This document shows, one piece after another, positions 47,447 through 57,274 of a stretch of 64,000 bases of DNA. Each line of letters starts with the position of its first letter. Position 1 is the first letter of the stretch. Under the pieces are notes generated by a model. The model did no database searches. It was not told the DNA's origin and worked only from the letters and a program-made list of their open reading frames with translations. The DNA is taken from positions 186,001 through 250,000 of the forward strand of contig OZ253531.1 in the NCBI GenBank assembly GCA_965262395.1. Direction: 5' to 3'. This DNA is from CBDHFF01 sp965262395. Its GTDB lineage: Bacteria; Pseudomonadota; Alphaproteobacteria; Rickettsiales; Anaplasmataceae. The translations under genes and the position numbers were made by a program.

Positions 47447-47537
47447 CCCCTAAATCTTAACTATAATTCCCCTAAATCTTAACTGTTAATTCCCCTAGAT
47501 TTTCACTGTAATTCTCCTAGATTTTAACTGTGATTAG
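47437..47537. repeat. Four tandem 22-23 bp repeats upstream of locus B promoter
   Basis: Units of the form AACTATAATTCCCCTAAATCTT begin at 47437, 47459, 47481 and 47504, with a partial fifth at 47526. They lie just upstream of the -35 box, where activator or repressor sites would be. Locus A keeps only the first few bases. Confidence 0.8.
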
Positions 47538-48832
47538 TCCTTTTCTCAGCCTGAGACCTTCTTCAAAGACACGGCTAAGTCGATCTGATTAACTTAGATT
47601 ATTGTGGCTCTATTTATATGTTTTTGCCTTCAACAGGAGGTCATGGATATTGCTCCTAGCCACTTGGGTCACAGTATTTATAGCTATTTTATCTGTTGTT
47701 TTTTTATGCTTTATTACAGCTACTTTTAGCAGAAAAATCTATGCAGCTACGCTGATTATTAGGTTTTTTAATATACCTGAAAGTAAATTAATCAAAAAAA
47801 AATAATCAAATATATAGTATGAAATTACAACCATTTTTCTATACTTCAGATTATTCTCTGTGTATCCCTGCCACTCATGCAAGACTTAAGGTAAGGTGTT
47901 TAATTTATAAATCAATTGTAGAGAAATTAGAGATTACAGGAACAATATTAGTATTGTGGGCAATAAAGTATGAGTATGTTAGAAAATAAAAGATCTTATA
48001 TTGATAATAATATCAATCATTAGATACAATCTAGATACATGGAATGATTTTCCTTGTTGTTGAATGCTTGAAATCAATATACCAATCCAATTGTCAGAAA
48101 TAATCAAGAACGATTTATTCTGGCATGAAATATCTCTCATTATGCGTAGAATAATATGTGATTAAATAATAATTTGATATTTTTTAATGATTGGAGTCTT
48201 GAATGATAAGCTAAAAAACAATAATCAGAAAGGCAAGTAAAGAAAATCGATGAATTAAAAACCAAATATAATATCAAAAGGATAAATGAACAACCGGCAA
48301 TGAGATATGAGGCTTGATTATATCCTCAGATAGAGCAGAGAATGCAATTTTCGAGCAGGTTAATTATAAGAATCATTAGTACAGCAATGATATCTTTTTA
48401 CGATGAATTCTCTGAAAATATAAGCAATATAAATTTTTATAGTAAAATTTAATAGAGCTTCAGAGCATATAATCTCGCTTATTTTATATAATTTCTTGCA
48501 ATTCAGGTGGATTCTGGACTGGAGTATCATTCTATACTAATTCTCGGGATAGCGAGGTTAAAAAAGAAAATCCTTTGTTGAAGCTTCAAGTAACAGGAAA
48601 ATTTTTTGCTCAAGTAGGATAATTTTTCAATCAGCAAAGGATAGCTTATCAGTTTCATCGGTTCAACGATGTCACATGAAATTTACAGCAGCTTGTTGTC
48701 TATTTTGATCGACATTCATTCTAGCAATCAACTTTGCCTGTATAGGAGTTTGATACTATTAGGCAGGTACCCAGAGGTGATCATGTGTAGAGCTTTAGCT
48801 TGTCATCAAATTATTTCTATCCTATCTGCAAA
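47447..48832. other. Long gap between locus B and cls
   Basis: About 1.4 kb. Two short plus-strand frames are possible but unproven: one from TTG near 47650 after AGGAGG, coding about 51 residues with a membrane-like stretch (TVFIAILSVVFLCFITATF) and ending at 47805; and one of 56 residues at 47819-47989. The rest has stops in all frames and looks decayed. An inverted pair ATCCTTTGTTGA / TCAGCAAAGGAT lies near 48570-48651. Confidence 0.4.
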
Positions 48833-50161
48833 TTAAGAAAGGGAAGCTGGGATAGAAATCAATTTATTAAGTAATTCTTTTAATTTATTGGACTGGCAGC
48901 TAGTTACTTGTTCAGCTGAGGTCAACTTTCTTTCAAAAATACTAATTGCCTTTTCAGCAATAAGTTTGTCATTTATATAAAGAAGAGTTTCGTCATTAAT
49001 AAAGAAGCTTCTGTAATCAAGATTAAACGAACCAATAGAAAAGACGTCATCGATAATCATAAACTTGGAATGATCAAATGCACTATCCGTGGTGGTGCTG
49101 AGATAACAAGGTATATTCTGATCGGTAAATTCTTTTATAACTAGCGCATGATTACTCTCGACAGCAAAAGAATCAACTGTTGATGGAATCAGTATTTTTA
49201 TATCAAGGCCTTGGCGTTGTTTAATATTTAAAAGATCCCTCAGTGACTTTGGCGGCACGCAGTATGGAGTACATATGTAGATTCTTTTAGAAGCCGTGGA
49301 AATATAGTGCAATAAACTCTTATAAACGTTGTATTGATAAAGATCATTCCATGTTTCGGAAGCAAGTACATTGCAAGAAGATAAGACAGAGGGCAGGGCT
49401 TCTTCTTTTCCTTCTCTGGCACCTTCGTTTAATGGTTTCCTTTGTGGGAAGTATTTCACGTATTCTTTGTAGTATACCGCAATTGCTGGGTCTTCAATAC
49501 GAATGGACAGATTATTTGTGAAGGCTGGGAGACTTTTATCCGCAGCTTCATCCCGAATATTATGCGCACCAAGGTAAGTAATTTGACCATCAATAGAAAC
49601 AATTTTCGAATGTAAACGCCTATTAAAATTAAGAAGGCTTTTTATCAAACGAGAATGATGGTATTGAATTGTAAAGAGCTTTGATTTAAAAAGAGGATGC
49701 TTCATAAACATCGTCCTTCCAGTAGTGGTTAATAGGCCAGAGCCTAAGCGGTCTATAAGTAAAGTAGCGGACACACCACGATCTGTTGCATCTTTTAAAG
49801 TATCTAGGAATTTTGTGGCCATTTTACCGCTAAAAATGTACGTTGCAATATGGACACTTTCCTTTGCTTGCTCTATGTCAACAAGTACACGATCACAAAA
49901 ACTCTCATCTTCCAAAAACTCTAGATTGTCATTGTTTAATTGACCTGCGTTAATCCCAGTGAGAAAATTGAAAGAATTCGTATTTCGCTCTCTCGTAAAT
50001 AATATTAGATAAAGCAACATCCCAAATACTGGTACAACCCAAACAAGCAACAGCCATCCGGCTAGATTTGGACGTAAATAGTTACTTCTGTTCAGAACAA
50101 AGATGCTTGAAATCAGTGAACTCAGTACATGAAAAAGTAAGATAAACTCAGGAAGAAACAC
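48833..50161 (-). CDS. cls: Cardiolipin synthase (phospholipase D family)
   Basis: 442-residue ClsA-type enzyme that joins two phosphatidylglycerols into cardiolipin at the inner membrane. Two N-terminal membrane spans are visible (FILLFHVLSSLISSIFVL and GWLLLVWVVPVFGMLLYLIL). Two phospholipase D catalytic motifs follow: HSKIVSIDGQITYLGAHN (first HKD, H-x-K-x4-D) and DHSKFMIIDDVFSIGSFN (second). Length is slightly below the usual 470-490 residues. Start is GTG 50161; there is no ATG nearby in frame before the first span. It stands alone, transcribed leftward, between decayed regions. Assignment is firm at family level; other PLD-family phosphatidyltransferases are less likely because of the two N-terminal spans. 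Confidence 0.92.
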   Translation of the reverse strand: MFLPEFILLFHVLSSLISSIFVLNRSNYLRPNLAGWLLLVWVVPVFGMLLYLILFTRERNTNSFNFLTGINAGQLNNDNLEFLEDESFCDRVLVDIEQAKESVHIATYIFSGKMATKFLDTLKDATDRGVSATLLIDRLGSGLLTTTGRTMFMKHPLFKSKLFTIQYHHSRLIKSLLNFNRRLHSKIVSIDGQITYLGAHNIRDEAADKSLPAFTNNLSIRIEDPAIAVYYKEYVKYFPQRKPLNEGAREGKEEALPSVLSSCNVLASETWNDLYQYNVYKSLLHYISTASKRIYICTPYCVPPKSLRDLLNIKQRQGLDIKILIPSTVDSFAVESNHALVIKEFTDQNIPCYLSTTTDSAFDHSKFMIIDDVFSIGSFNLDYRSFFINDETLLYINDKLIAEKAISIFERKLTSAEQVTSCQSNKLKELLNKLISIPASLS

Positions 50162-50439
50162 GCTTTATACCATTAAATAGTAAAAGAAAAATTCAACAAG
50201 TAAAGGCTAAAATAATATACTATCTTTTTAAAGGCAATAACAAAATTATTTACCACTGACATTGCAATCATTCTTTTTCCGCATACCACAATAACTCCTT
50301 TAACCAGGATGAATTATTGAATTTAAAACTTCAAAAATCAATCAAACAGCAAATGTATTGAGACATAATTTACTTTGGTATAATCGGACAATTCCTGCAG
50401 TAGTTTGTCTGTACTGGTTGCATGTTATTTTGTGTAGAC
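50162..50439. other. Short gap upstream of cls
   Basis: No gene is seen. It presumably holds the leftward cls promoter, which I cannot fix by eye. Confidence 0.4.
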
Positions 50440-51240
50440 GATGGATACTATCAATTGCTGTGGTGATTATATTAAATATGGAAAGTATTTCTTTGAATGG
50501 GTAAGTAATCAACCTAGTTATCGTAAATGTATTAAATATGACGATGTGCAATATTTTACTGTCACAAGAAATGATAGGAATGCAGCTATGGCAAGGTAAG
50601 TATCAGGAAAGCCATTAAGTAGAGGATATTCTATCAACAATTAAGAATATCAGTGATAATTCAGAAATGGATATGAGAAACAAAGCAATGATAAGTTCGT
50701 GCTTACTTGCAACCCCAAGAATATTTGCGATGCAATAGTAAAGATAAGAAGTATTAAGCACTATAAGAGATATGATGCATAGGCATTTGTTCAGGATTCA
50801 AACACACTAAATACTAAGTATTCTTGTAATATTGTTTCATATTTTATTGGTTCAGATCAGGCTTTATATAGAAATGTCATAAAGTGGCATGAGTATTTAA
50901 AATCTAAAGGTCGGGAAGAGGATTACTTCTTATTTCTCAGAATAGAGCCTAGTTTTGATAGATCAGGAGAGAGTGTGCAGATACTTACTAAGATTATGAT
51001 TGAATCTCAGACTACCATACGGAGATTATTCAAGAAGAGGTTTTTAGACAATGATTTACTTTATTATAAGACTCATATATTCAGACTAACTATTGTCTAA
51101 TATATATTAGACCTGGCGGAGCCTGTGAAATTTATCGCCGCTTTGGATGTTAATATGGGACACATTAGTTCATCAGTTATAATACCTAGTTACGGTATGT
51201 TCCCAGAGCATAAACGTGCCAAGCTATTAAAAAAAGATAG
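50440..51240 (+). pseudogene. Decayed tyrosine recombinase, left copy
   Basis: Multiple stops and frameshifts, but clearly homologous to the recombinase at 58798-60072: YFFEWVSNQPSYRKCIK, DDVQYFTVTRNDRN, KAMISSCLLATPRI, VSYFIGSDQALYRNVI, ESQTTIRRLFKKRF, and the C-terminal NMGHISSS...SYGMFPEHKRAKLL. It keeps the SYG that should carry the nucleophile tyrosine, but has lost the frame and the conserved arginine context (HIFRLT). It has the same orientation as the right copy and lies upstream of the methyltransferase operon. Confidence 0.85.
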
Positions 51241-51972
51241 AGCTTGTATAGTGAGTATTTCTTCTTATTAATTATTCTGATTAGCAAACGTCTCGCCTTT
51301 TAACTTGCCTTTTTTTCTATCTTTCTTACATATATTATTTGCTGCATCAGCCTCATTAGGACTGATTTTCTAAGTATTTTTCTTGTTTGTTGCCAGTTGC
51401 TGTATCTAATTTTGTAGATTAGCAGTCAGCTCATTTTTATTGTTACTACTGTATTTATCCTTCATGCCTCATTTATTCTTTGACAAAAACTCTGTTGCAA
51501 AGGTCAGTAATGAGTAATGTTCCCTGAGATATATGTCTTGGCTAATTATTTGTAATTTTTCTGGATGAGATAAATTAGCTTCTACAATGCCCAAATAAGT
51601 TTGATTACTCAAGCTATCATCATCTTGGAAAATTTCATTATAATTTTTTTATTATCGAGTGATAATTTGCAGGTATAAAAATAATGCCAATGATCCAAAG
51701 CCTGCTGCAGAATCTGATGTTCCTATAGAAAATTCCTCTGTTCATGCATTGTTTCATTTCATTAGGATACCTGTATTTTATGAGATTCTCTCATTGGACT
51801 GGTCTGTGACAAAAGGGAATATGCGTAGCAACGACCTCAGCGCTGTGATAATCACAGTATTACTTGCTGCACTCTCCTCTCCCTATGTATTTTAACCCTG
51901 AGCCTAGCAAGACAATATTAATGTAAATCTGTTATACTCGCTCTTCGTTTTGGAAATATCAGAAAAATCAAG
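51241..51972. other. Gap before the methyltransferase operon
   Basis: Probably decayed. On the minus strand 51469-51647 reads as a 59-residue open stretch without a start codon (FQDDDSLSNQTYLGIVEANL...), continuing with stops to about 51290 as Lys/Asn-rich sequence. A plus-strand ORF at 51659-51895 has no recognisable features. The promoter for the operon is at 51909-51938. Confidence 0.4.
51909..51938 (+). promoter_or_regulatory. Likely promoter of the methyltransferase operon
   Basis: AAGACA (51909-51914), 18 bases, TATACT (51933-51938). Transcription would start near 51945, about 28 bases before the ATG. Confidence 0.5.
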
Positions 51973-53853
51973 ATGCATAACATCAGTGAAATTCAAAGAA
52001 TAGAAGATAATCTTAGGAATAATGTTGGCAATCTTAAAGATGACCTTCTTCCCTCAATCATGTCATGCTATGGCTTTTCTAGGGTGAAGTCAAGGGTTAA
52101 GACTATAGATGGAGATATAATCTTTCCCAAGAAAATGTGCTTGATCGATAGTGCAGTTCCAGAGCCTCATACTACGTTATGCGATCCTAAACAATTACAG
52201 GAAATTAATAAGTATGATACTCGCTTTATAATAGTTAGAGATGCAGATGTACAAAATGCATACCATGCAAAAGATATTCATTCAGATGATAATCGTCTAA
52301 TATCATTTACTTCATCGTCATTGCACAATCACGTAGAATTTTTTCTACCATTAAAGAATAATTATAAAGTAAGAAAAGAAGTTGAAAGTATTGTAGATCG
52401 TAAGTCTGCAGAGAGGATGGGATTACTCTATGATGCAATCATGCAATGTAATACTGATACAAATGAGGATTTTCATGATAGATTGAATATATTTTTCTCT
52501 AGAATATTATTTTGTTTTTTTGCTGAAAATACTAATCTTTTCCAGGATAAACGTTGCTTCTCTAAAGGTATCAATAAATATACAAAGATATCTGGAGAAG
52601 ATTTACAAACATATTTAACGCAAGTATTCAGGATGTTAAATATACAAGATAATACTCCCACGGCAGGATATCCTAAATTACCATTTGTGAATGGCGGGTT
52701 GTTTAAAGAGGATGTTGAATTACCTAAATTTTCTAGAACTTCAAGAGATCTAATCTTGAAATGTGGAGATATGAATTGGTCAGAGATTAACCCAGATATC
52801 TTCGGGTCAATGATGCAGGCTGCAATAATGCAGGGTGAAAGAAGTAAATTGGGTCAGCATTACACTGCTGATTTTAATATATTAAAATGCCTCAATCCAT
52901 TGTTTCTGAATAAGCTTAATGCAGAATTTGAAGATTCTATACAAATAAAGAATGCAGCTAAACAAGAGAAATCTCTTAATACACTATTGGCAAAACTAAG
53001 AGATATCATAATATTTGATCCAGCTTGTGGTTCTGGCAACTTCCTAATAGTTGCTTACGAGCATCTTCGTAGATTAGAAAATCGTATATTCCAGGCATTA
53101 CAGAATATGGCAGCACAGAAATATTTGCCATATTCAGGGATATCATTATCTAATTTTTATGGCATAGAAATTAATGCATTACCGGTGAAACTTGCACAAT
53201 TATCACTCTGGATTAAGCAAGCACAGATGGATATCGAGACAAAAGACTTATTTAGTGTCTCTGATGACTATTTACCACTTAGAAACAGTGGCAATATAAC
53301 CCGTGGAAATGCACTGAAACTGGACTGGCAGGAGATTTGCCCTATAACCCCAGGGAAGATTGTGTATGTCACAGGCAATCCACCATTCAAAGGCGAAGCT
53401 CAGCAATCAAAAGAACAGAAGAATGATATGATACTAGTGTTTAACAACACAGGGATGGATTATGTTTGTTGTTGGTTCAAGAAAGCCGCTGATTATATTC
53501 AGAATGATCCAAGACTAGAATTTGCCTTTGTAAGTACTAATTCACTTTCACAAGGTCAGGCAGTTCATAGATTCTGGCCACGTGTCCTTGAAAAGACGGG
53601 ATTAGAGATTCATGTGGGCTATTTATCGTTCAAATGGCAGAATAAAGCGAAGGGAAATGCGGGGGTGACTTGTAATATCATCGGCATGCGGCATAAAAGT
53701 GCAGAAGCCAAATATATCTATGATAAACATACAGTTTGCCGGCAGGTTGATTATATTTCCCCGAGCCTGGCGGATTACAGAGCACCACAAGATATGAAAA
53801 GGCAGAAACCAATCTCGAATATTCCAGAGATTATGATGGGTGCATGGATTTAA
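51973..53853 (+). CDS. MmeI-like class I DNA methyltransferase, N-terminal and catalytic part
   Basis: N6-adenine type DNA methyltransferase core. The N-terminal region (residues 1-150) does not show a P-D...E-x-K nuclease motif, unlike true MmeI enzymes. A helical spacer with LNIFFSRILFCFFAENTNLF and FVNGGLF follows, then RSKLGQHYT, the SAM-binding motif I DPACGSGNF, FYGIEIN, and the catalytic motif IV NPPF (VTGNPPFKGEA). This order is that of the MmeI/type IIL methyltransferase family. Translation ends at TAA 53851-53853 in the sequence GGATTTAAAG, but homology continues without a break in the next frame, so a one-base indel has split the gene. First gene of the operon with the helicase and GIY-YIG nuclease. 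ATG start with a predicted promoter about 35 bases upstream. Confidence 0.85.
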   Translation: MHNISEIQRIEDNLRNNVGNLKDDLLPSIMSCYGFSRVKSRVKTIDGDIIFPKKMCLIDSAVPEPHTTLCDPKQLQEINKYDTRFIIVRDADVQNAYHAKDIHSDDNRLISFTSSSLHNHVEFFLPLKNNYKVRKEVESIVDRKSAERMGLLYDAIMQCNTDTNEDFHDRLNIFFSRILFCFFAENTNLFQDKRCFSKGINKYTKISGEDLQTYLTQVFRMLNIQDNTPTAGYPKLPFVNGGLFKEDVELPKFSRTSRDLILKCGDMNWSEINPDIFGSMMQAAIMQGERSKLGQHYTADFNILKCLNPLFLNKLNAEFEDSIQIKNAAKQEKSLNTLLAKLRDIIIFDPACGSGNFLIVAYEHLRRLENRIFQALQNMAAQKYLPYSGISLSNFYGIEINALPVKLAQLSLWIKQAQMDIETKDLFSVSDDYLPLRNSGNITRGNALKLDWQEICPITPGKIVYVTGNPPFKGEAQQSKEQKNDMILVFNNTGMDYVCCWFKKAADYIQNDPRLEFAFVSTNSLSQGQAVHRFWPRVLEKTGLEIHVGYLSFKWQNKAKGNAGVTCNIIGMRHKSAEAKYIYDKHTVCRQVDYISPSLADYRAPQDMKRQKPISNIPEIMMGAWI

Positions 53854-54352
53854 AGAAGGAGGCAATTTAATTATTGATGATTTTTATCAGAAAGAACAAA
53901 TTATCAGAGAATGTCCTGAAGCAGAGAAATTCATCAAGAAATATATGAGTGGTGAAGATTTATTATATCATAAATTTCGTTATTGTTTGTGGATTGCTGA
54001 TCAAGACCTCGCGGAAGCACGATCAATCAGCTGGATCAATGAAAGATTGCACAAAGTCAGCGAGTTCAGAAGAAATGCGAGTGGGCGTGATACAGCAAAA
54101 TTCATTGATCAACCAAATAAACCTACAGATTTCAGAGGAGGAGTGGCCACGCACAATACCATGATTTTTCCTTGTGTATCATCACATAGACGCTCTTATC
54201 TGCCTTGTGATTTTGTTGAGCCAGACATGACCATCGTCACTCATGCCTGCTTCACCATGCACAACGCGCCGATTCATATGTTGGCAATAATTTCTTCCAG
54301 AATGCACATGATCTGGCTGCAAGAATTTTGTGGCCGTATGGGAGAGGTTTAA
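53840..54352 (+). pseudogene. MmeI-like methyltransferase, target-recognition part (frame-shifted)
   Basis: Continues the methyltransferase in frame 2: FKEGGNLIIDDFYQKEQI, then AEKFIKKYMSGEDLLY, and HMIWLQEFCGRM near the end. These are landmarks of the target-recognition region of MmeI-like enzymes. It stops at TAA 54350-54352 in AGGTTTAAGA, where a second indel moves the frame back. It overlaps the flanking frames by 14 and 25 bases. It has no ribosome site of its own, so it is probably not made separately. Confidence 0.8.
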
Positions 54353-54855
54353 GATACAGCAGCACCACGGTTTACAACACTTTCCCGCTGCCGAATTTGG
54401 CATTGCCGAGACACGCCGCCGTGAAGAAGAAACTAAGTAAGATTGCGTACAGTATCCTGGAAATCCGTGAAGGATATTACACGCAGGGCTGCAATCTCGC
54501 TGGTTTATATAGTGAAAACATGCCAGAGGATCTCGCAGCTCTACATGAGAAAGCAGACTCTCTGATAGAAAAACTTTATGGCAGCTCATTCAAAGACGAT
54601 CGCGCACGTCTGATGGCAATGATTCGTTTATATAAAGAAATGACCCTGATAAAGGAATTGAAAAGAAGAGTGGCGCTGATTATTCTCTTAGATTCTATTT
54701 TCCTAGCATTAATAAAGATAAAGTTACCGCTGTGTAAGCAGTTCGTAAATTTTATGACCCAATCAAACTCGATTGATACATCGAGTTTTATACTATATTC
54801 TTTGAATAATAAGAGGCCAGATATGATACAGATAGGTCGTGGAGGTAATGAATGA
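54328..54855 (+). pseudogene. MmeI-like methyltransferase, C-terminal part (frame-shifted)
   Basis: Returns to frame 1 and begins with RYSSTTVYNTFPLPNL, the conserved end of the target-recognition domain (usually RYSNTxVYNxFPxP). A helical C-terminal domain follows (KKKLSKIAYSILEIREGYYTQGC, DSLIEKLYGSSFKDDRARL). Its TGA (54853-54855) overlaps the helicase ATG as ATGA, which shows that the two genes were translationally coupled. Confidence 0.8.
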
Positions 54856-56864
54856 AAGTTAACAACGCACTGGCGGTCGGCTACGCTTGCAATCGCTCCA
54901 GTTCAAATACAGATGAATTAGGCATGCGTGGTATGCAGGTCAAGGCTTATGCTAAACGTAATGAGCAGTATTTATTGATTAAGTCTCCACCTGCTTCTGG
55001 TAAATCTAGAGCATTGATGTTCATTAGTTTAGACAAATTACATAATCAAGGCTTGAAAAAGGTTGTGATCGCAGTGCCTGAACAGCTTATTGGCAGGTCA
55101 TTTGCTAATGTGAAATTAAGTGATTTTGGTTTCTATTGGGATTGGGAGGTCAAAGATATAAACAATCTATGTAAGTCTTCCGTAGTAGAGTCTAACAAGG
55201 TAGAGCATTTAATGAATTTTTTGCGTAATGAGGATGATATTTTATTTTGTACACACTCAACCTTAAGAAATTTATTTGAACGAGATAATTTTGATATCAA
55301 CCTATTTAATAATGTCATACTAGCTCTTGATGAGTTCCACCATATATCATCTGATATTGCGAATAATCGTATTGGCATGGTGCTCAACAAGGTTATGAAT
55401 AAAACTAATGTGCATGTTGTGGCAATGACAGGATCATACTTCCGTGGTGATCGTAGACCTATATTGCTTCCAGAAGATGAAAGTAAATTCACTGAAATTG
55501 TTTATACCTATTATGAACAGTTAAATGGCTACAAATATATGAAGTACTTTAATATGGCCTATCATTTTTATGATGAATCATATATCGTGGCTTTAGGTAA
55601 AGTCCTAGACACCAACAAAAAAACTATTATACATATTCCTAATGTGAATTCCCGAGAGTCAACAGAAGATAAATATGATGCTGCCATCAAGATTATTGAG
55701 TTAATCGGTGATGAAATTTCTACCGATGAGCATGGTGTAAAGGTTGTAAAATCGAAAGATGGTCGGGTCTTGCGGATAGCCGATTTAGTGCAGGATCAAG
55801 TTGAATACCGGAAAAAAATTAAAGAATATTTAGCAAATATAAGTAATAAAGATGATATTGACATCATAATTGCTCTTGGTATGGCCAAGGAAGGCTTTGA
55901 TTGGGAATATTGCGAACATGCCATCACGATTGGACATCGTAGTTCATTTACAGAGGTAGTGCAAATAATTGGGCGATGCACCAGGGATTCTGAGGGAAAA
56001 GAATCGGCCGCATTTTCGCATATAATTCTGAATCCAGAATCGGATAGGAACGAGATTGTTAAGTCAGTTAACGATTGTTTGAAAACCATAGCTTGTTCCC
56101 TATTAATGAAGCAAGTGATGAAAGAAGATGTGAAGTTTATTTATAAAAAGTCCATAGTAATTGAAGAAAATAAATCAAATAGCGCAACAATAACTGAGAA
56201 AGACATAAGGAAAGCAAAAACATCTCAAATATATATTGAAGGAATGAAGAGGCCAAATGAGAGGGTTCAGGAGCTATATGATGCCACAAAGAATGATTTT
56301 AAGGCAAAAATATTACAGAATATTGATAAAAACTTCTTTTGTAGAGATAGTAATGATATCACAGAAATCACTCGACATAAGTTGCACAAATTAATTGAAT
56401 TAGAGTACCCAGAACTTAAAACCACAGAGGAAATAGAACAATTCAGACACCTATTACTGACTGAGATGGTTATCAAGGGATCTCGCATAACTCAAGAACA
56501 AGGCAAGGAATTTATTACATTTCTGAATGGAGTTTGCAGTGATATAAACGAGTTAAATATAGATTTGATTGAGTCAGTTAATCCATTTCAGGAGATATTT
56601 AATACTATTCAAGCTATATCAAAAGACTTTAGTGCAGAATCATTTAAATTAATAATGGATGAGCTAAGCTCCAATAAAGAACTGGAGGTGACCAATGATG
56701 AGGCCATTAGAAGGTGGCCTGATATTAATAAATTCTACGATAGATATAAGAAGCTGCCTGATTTCAGGGCAGATGATAAAGACGAGAGACGTTTGGCAAC
56801 TATATTGCATTATGTAAAAAAGAAGGCTTTCCAAAATAAAGGTAGTAGTGATGATTTCAAATAA
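54852..56864 (+). CDS. DEAD/DEAH-type SF2 helicase of the methyltransferase island
   Basis: 670-residue superfamily 2 ATPase. Walker A variant SPPASGKSR (residues 45-53), Walker B DEFHH (about 160), motif III TGSYF, and motifs V-VI in GMAKEGFDWEYCEHAI and EVVQIIGRCTRD (about residues 350-380). A helical C-terminal third without known motifs follows. SF2 enzymes of this kind move or unwind DNA in restriction-type systems, for example the ResIII-type subunits of type I and III enzymes. Here the partners are the upstream methyltransferase and downstream GIY-YIG nuclease. ATG 54852 has GGAGGT five bases upstream and overlaps the methyltransferase stop by ATGA. The last residues (NKGSSDDFK) are formed by a 25-bp repeat, so the original C terminus may have been different. 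Confidence 0.88.
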   Translation: MKVNNALAVGYACNRSSSNTDELGMRGMQVKAYAKRNEQYLLIKSPPASGKSRALMFISLDKLHNQGLKKVVIAVPEQLIGRSFANVKLSDFGFYWDWEVKDINNLCKSSVVESNKVEHLMNFLRNEDDILFCTHSTLRNLFERDNFDINLFNNVILALDEFHHISSDIANNRIGMVLNKVMNKTNVHVVAMTGSYFRGDRRPILLPEDESKFTEIVYTYYEQLNGYKYMKYFNMAYHFYDESYIVALGKVLDTNKKTIIHIPNVNSRESTEDKYDAAIKIIELIGDEISTDEHGVKVVKSKDGRVLRIADLVQDQVEYRKKIKEYLANISNKDDIDIIIALGMAKEGFDWEYCEHAITIGHRSSFTEVVQIIGRCTRDSEGKESAAFSHIILNPESDRNEIVKSVNDCLKTIACSLLMKQVMKEDVKFIYKKSIVIEENKSNSATITEKDIRKAKTSQIYIEGMKRPNERVQELYDATKNDFKAKILQNIDKNFFCRDSNDITEITRHKLHKLIELEYPELKTTEEIEQFRHLLLTEMVIKGSRITQEQGKEFITFLNGVCSDINELNIDLIESVNPFQEIFNTIQAISKDFSAESFKLIMDELSSNKELEVTNDEAIRRWPDINKFYDRYKKLPDFRADDKDERRLATILHYVKKKAFQNKGSSDDFK

Positions 56865-57150
56865 AGGTAGTAGTGATGATTTCAAGTAAAGGTAGTGGTG
56901 ATGATTGCAGATAAAGAGATGCTTAATTTAATAGAAGATCCGTATAATTTATTGAGTGAATTATTTATAGAAAAATCAGGTGATGGGTATATGAAGGTAG
57001 TAGTGATGATTTCAAATAAAGGTAGTAATGATGATTTCAAGTAAAGGTAGTGGTGATGATTGCAGATAAAGAGATGCTTAATTTAATAGAAGATCCGTAT
57101 AATTTATTGAGTGAATTATTTATAGAAAAATCAGGTGATGGGTATATGAA
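56839..57150. repeat. 155-bp tandem duplication between helicase and nuclease genes
   Basis: Copies 56839-56993 and 56994-57150 are almost identical. Each begins with three 25-bp units (AAAGGTAGTAGTGATGATTT type). Copy 1 contains the helicase stop; each copy contains the start of the small ORF described at 57056. Confidence 0.92.
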
Positions 57151-57274
57151 GGATGGTTTGCAAGCAGAGATTAGCTATTCTAATATTCGCTACACAAGGG
57201 CTATAATTAAGCACTCCGCAGATAATGTTTGGTTACATAAGATGTTTTGTAGAAATAGGAGTTTTCATGGATAA
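57056..57274 (+). CDS. Small ORF before the GIY-YIG gene (72 aa)
   Basis: ATG 57056 follows AAAGG. The product begins MIADKEMLNLIEDPYNLLSE and overlaps the start of the GIY-YIG gene by eight bases. Its start resembles that of the GIY-YIG protein (MDKDEDFLSKINDPHGLLSD), so it may be a truncated duplicate of that N terminus. The 155-bp duplication left a second, shorter start of the same ORF at 56901-57044 (47 residues). It may simply be an operon relic. Confidence 0.4.
   Translation: MIADKEMLNLIEDPYNLLSELFIEKSGDGYMKDGLQAEISYSNIRYTRAIIKHSADNVWLHKMFCRNRSFHG

Noticed and set aside
47602..47989. Two short plus-strand ORFs after locus B
   Set aside because: A membrane-like stretch and an AGGAGG are present, but start codons are poor and there is no other support; mentioned only in the gap entry.
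50342..50551. 69-codon ORF on the minus strand near the left recombinase, and its counterpart at 59272-59457
   Set aside because: Both are antisense of the conserved recombinase segment, which explains why they resemble each other.
51659..51895. 78-codon ORF before the methyltransferase
   Set aside because: No recognisable features and weak start; it lies in a decayed region and is not supported as a gene.
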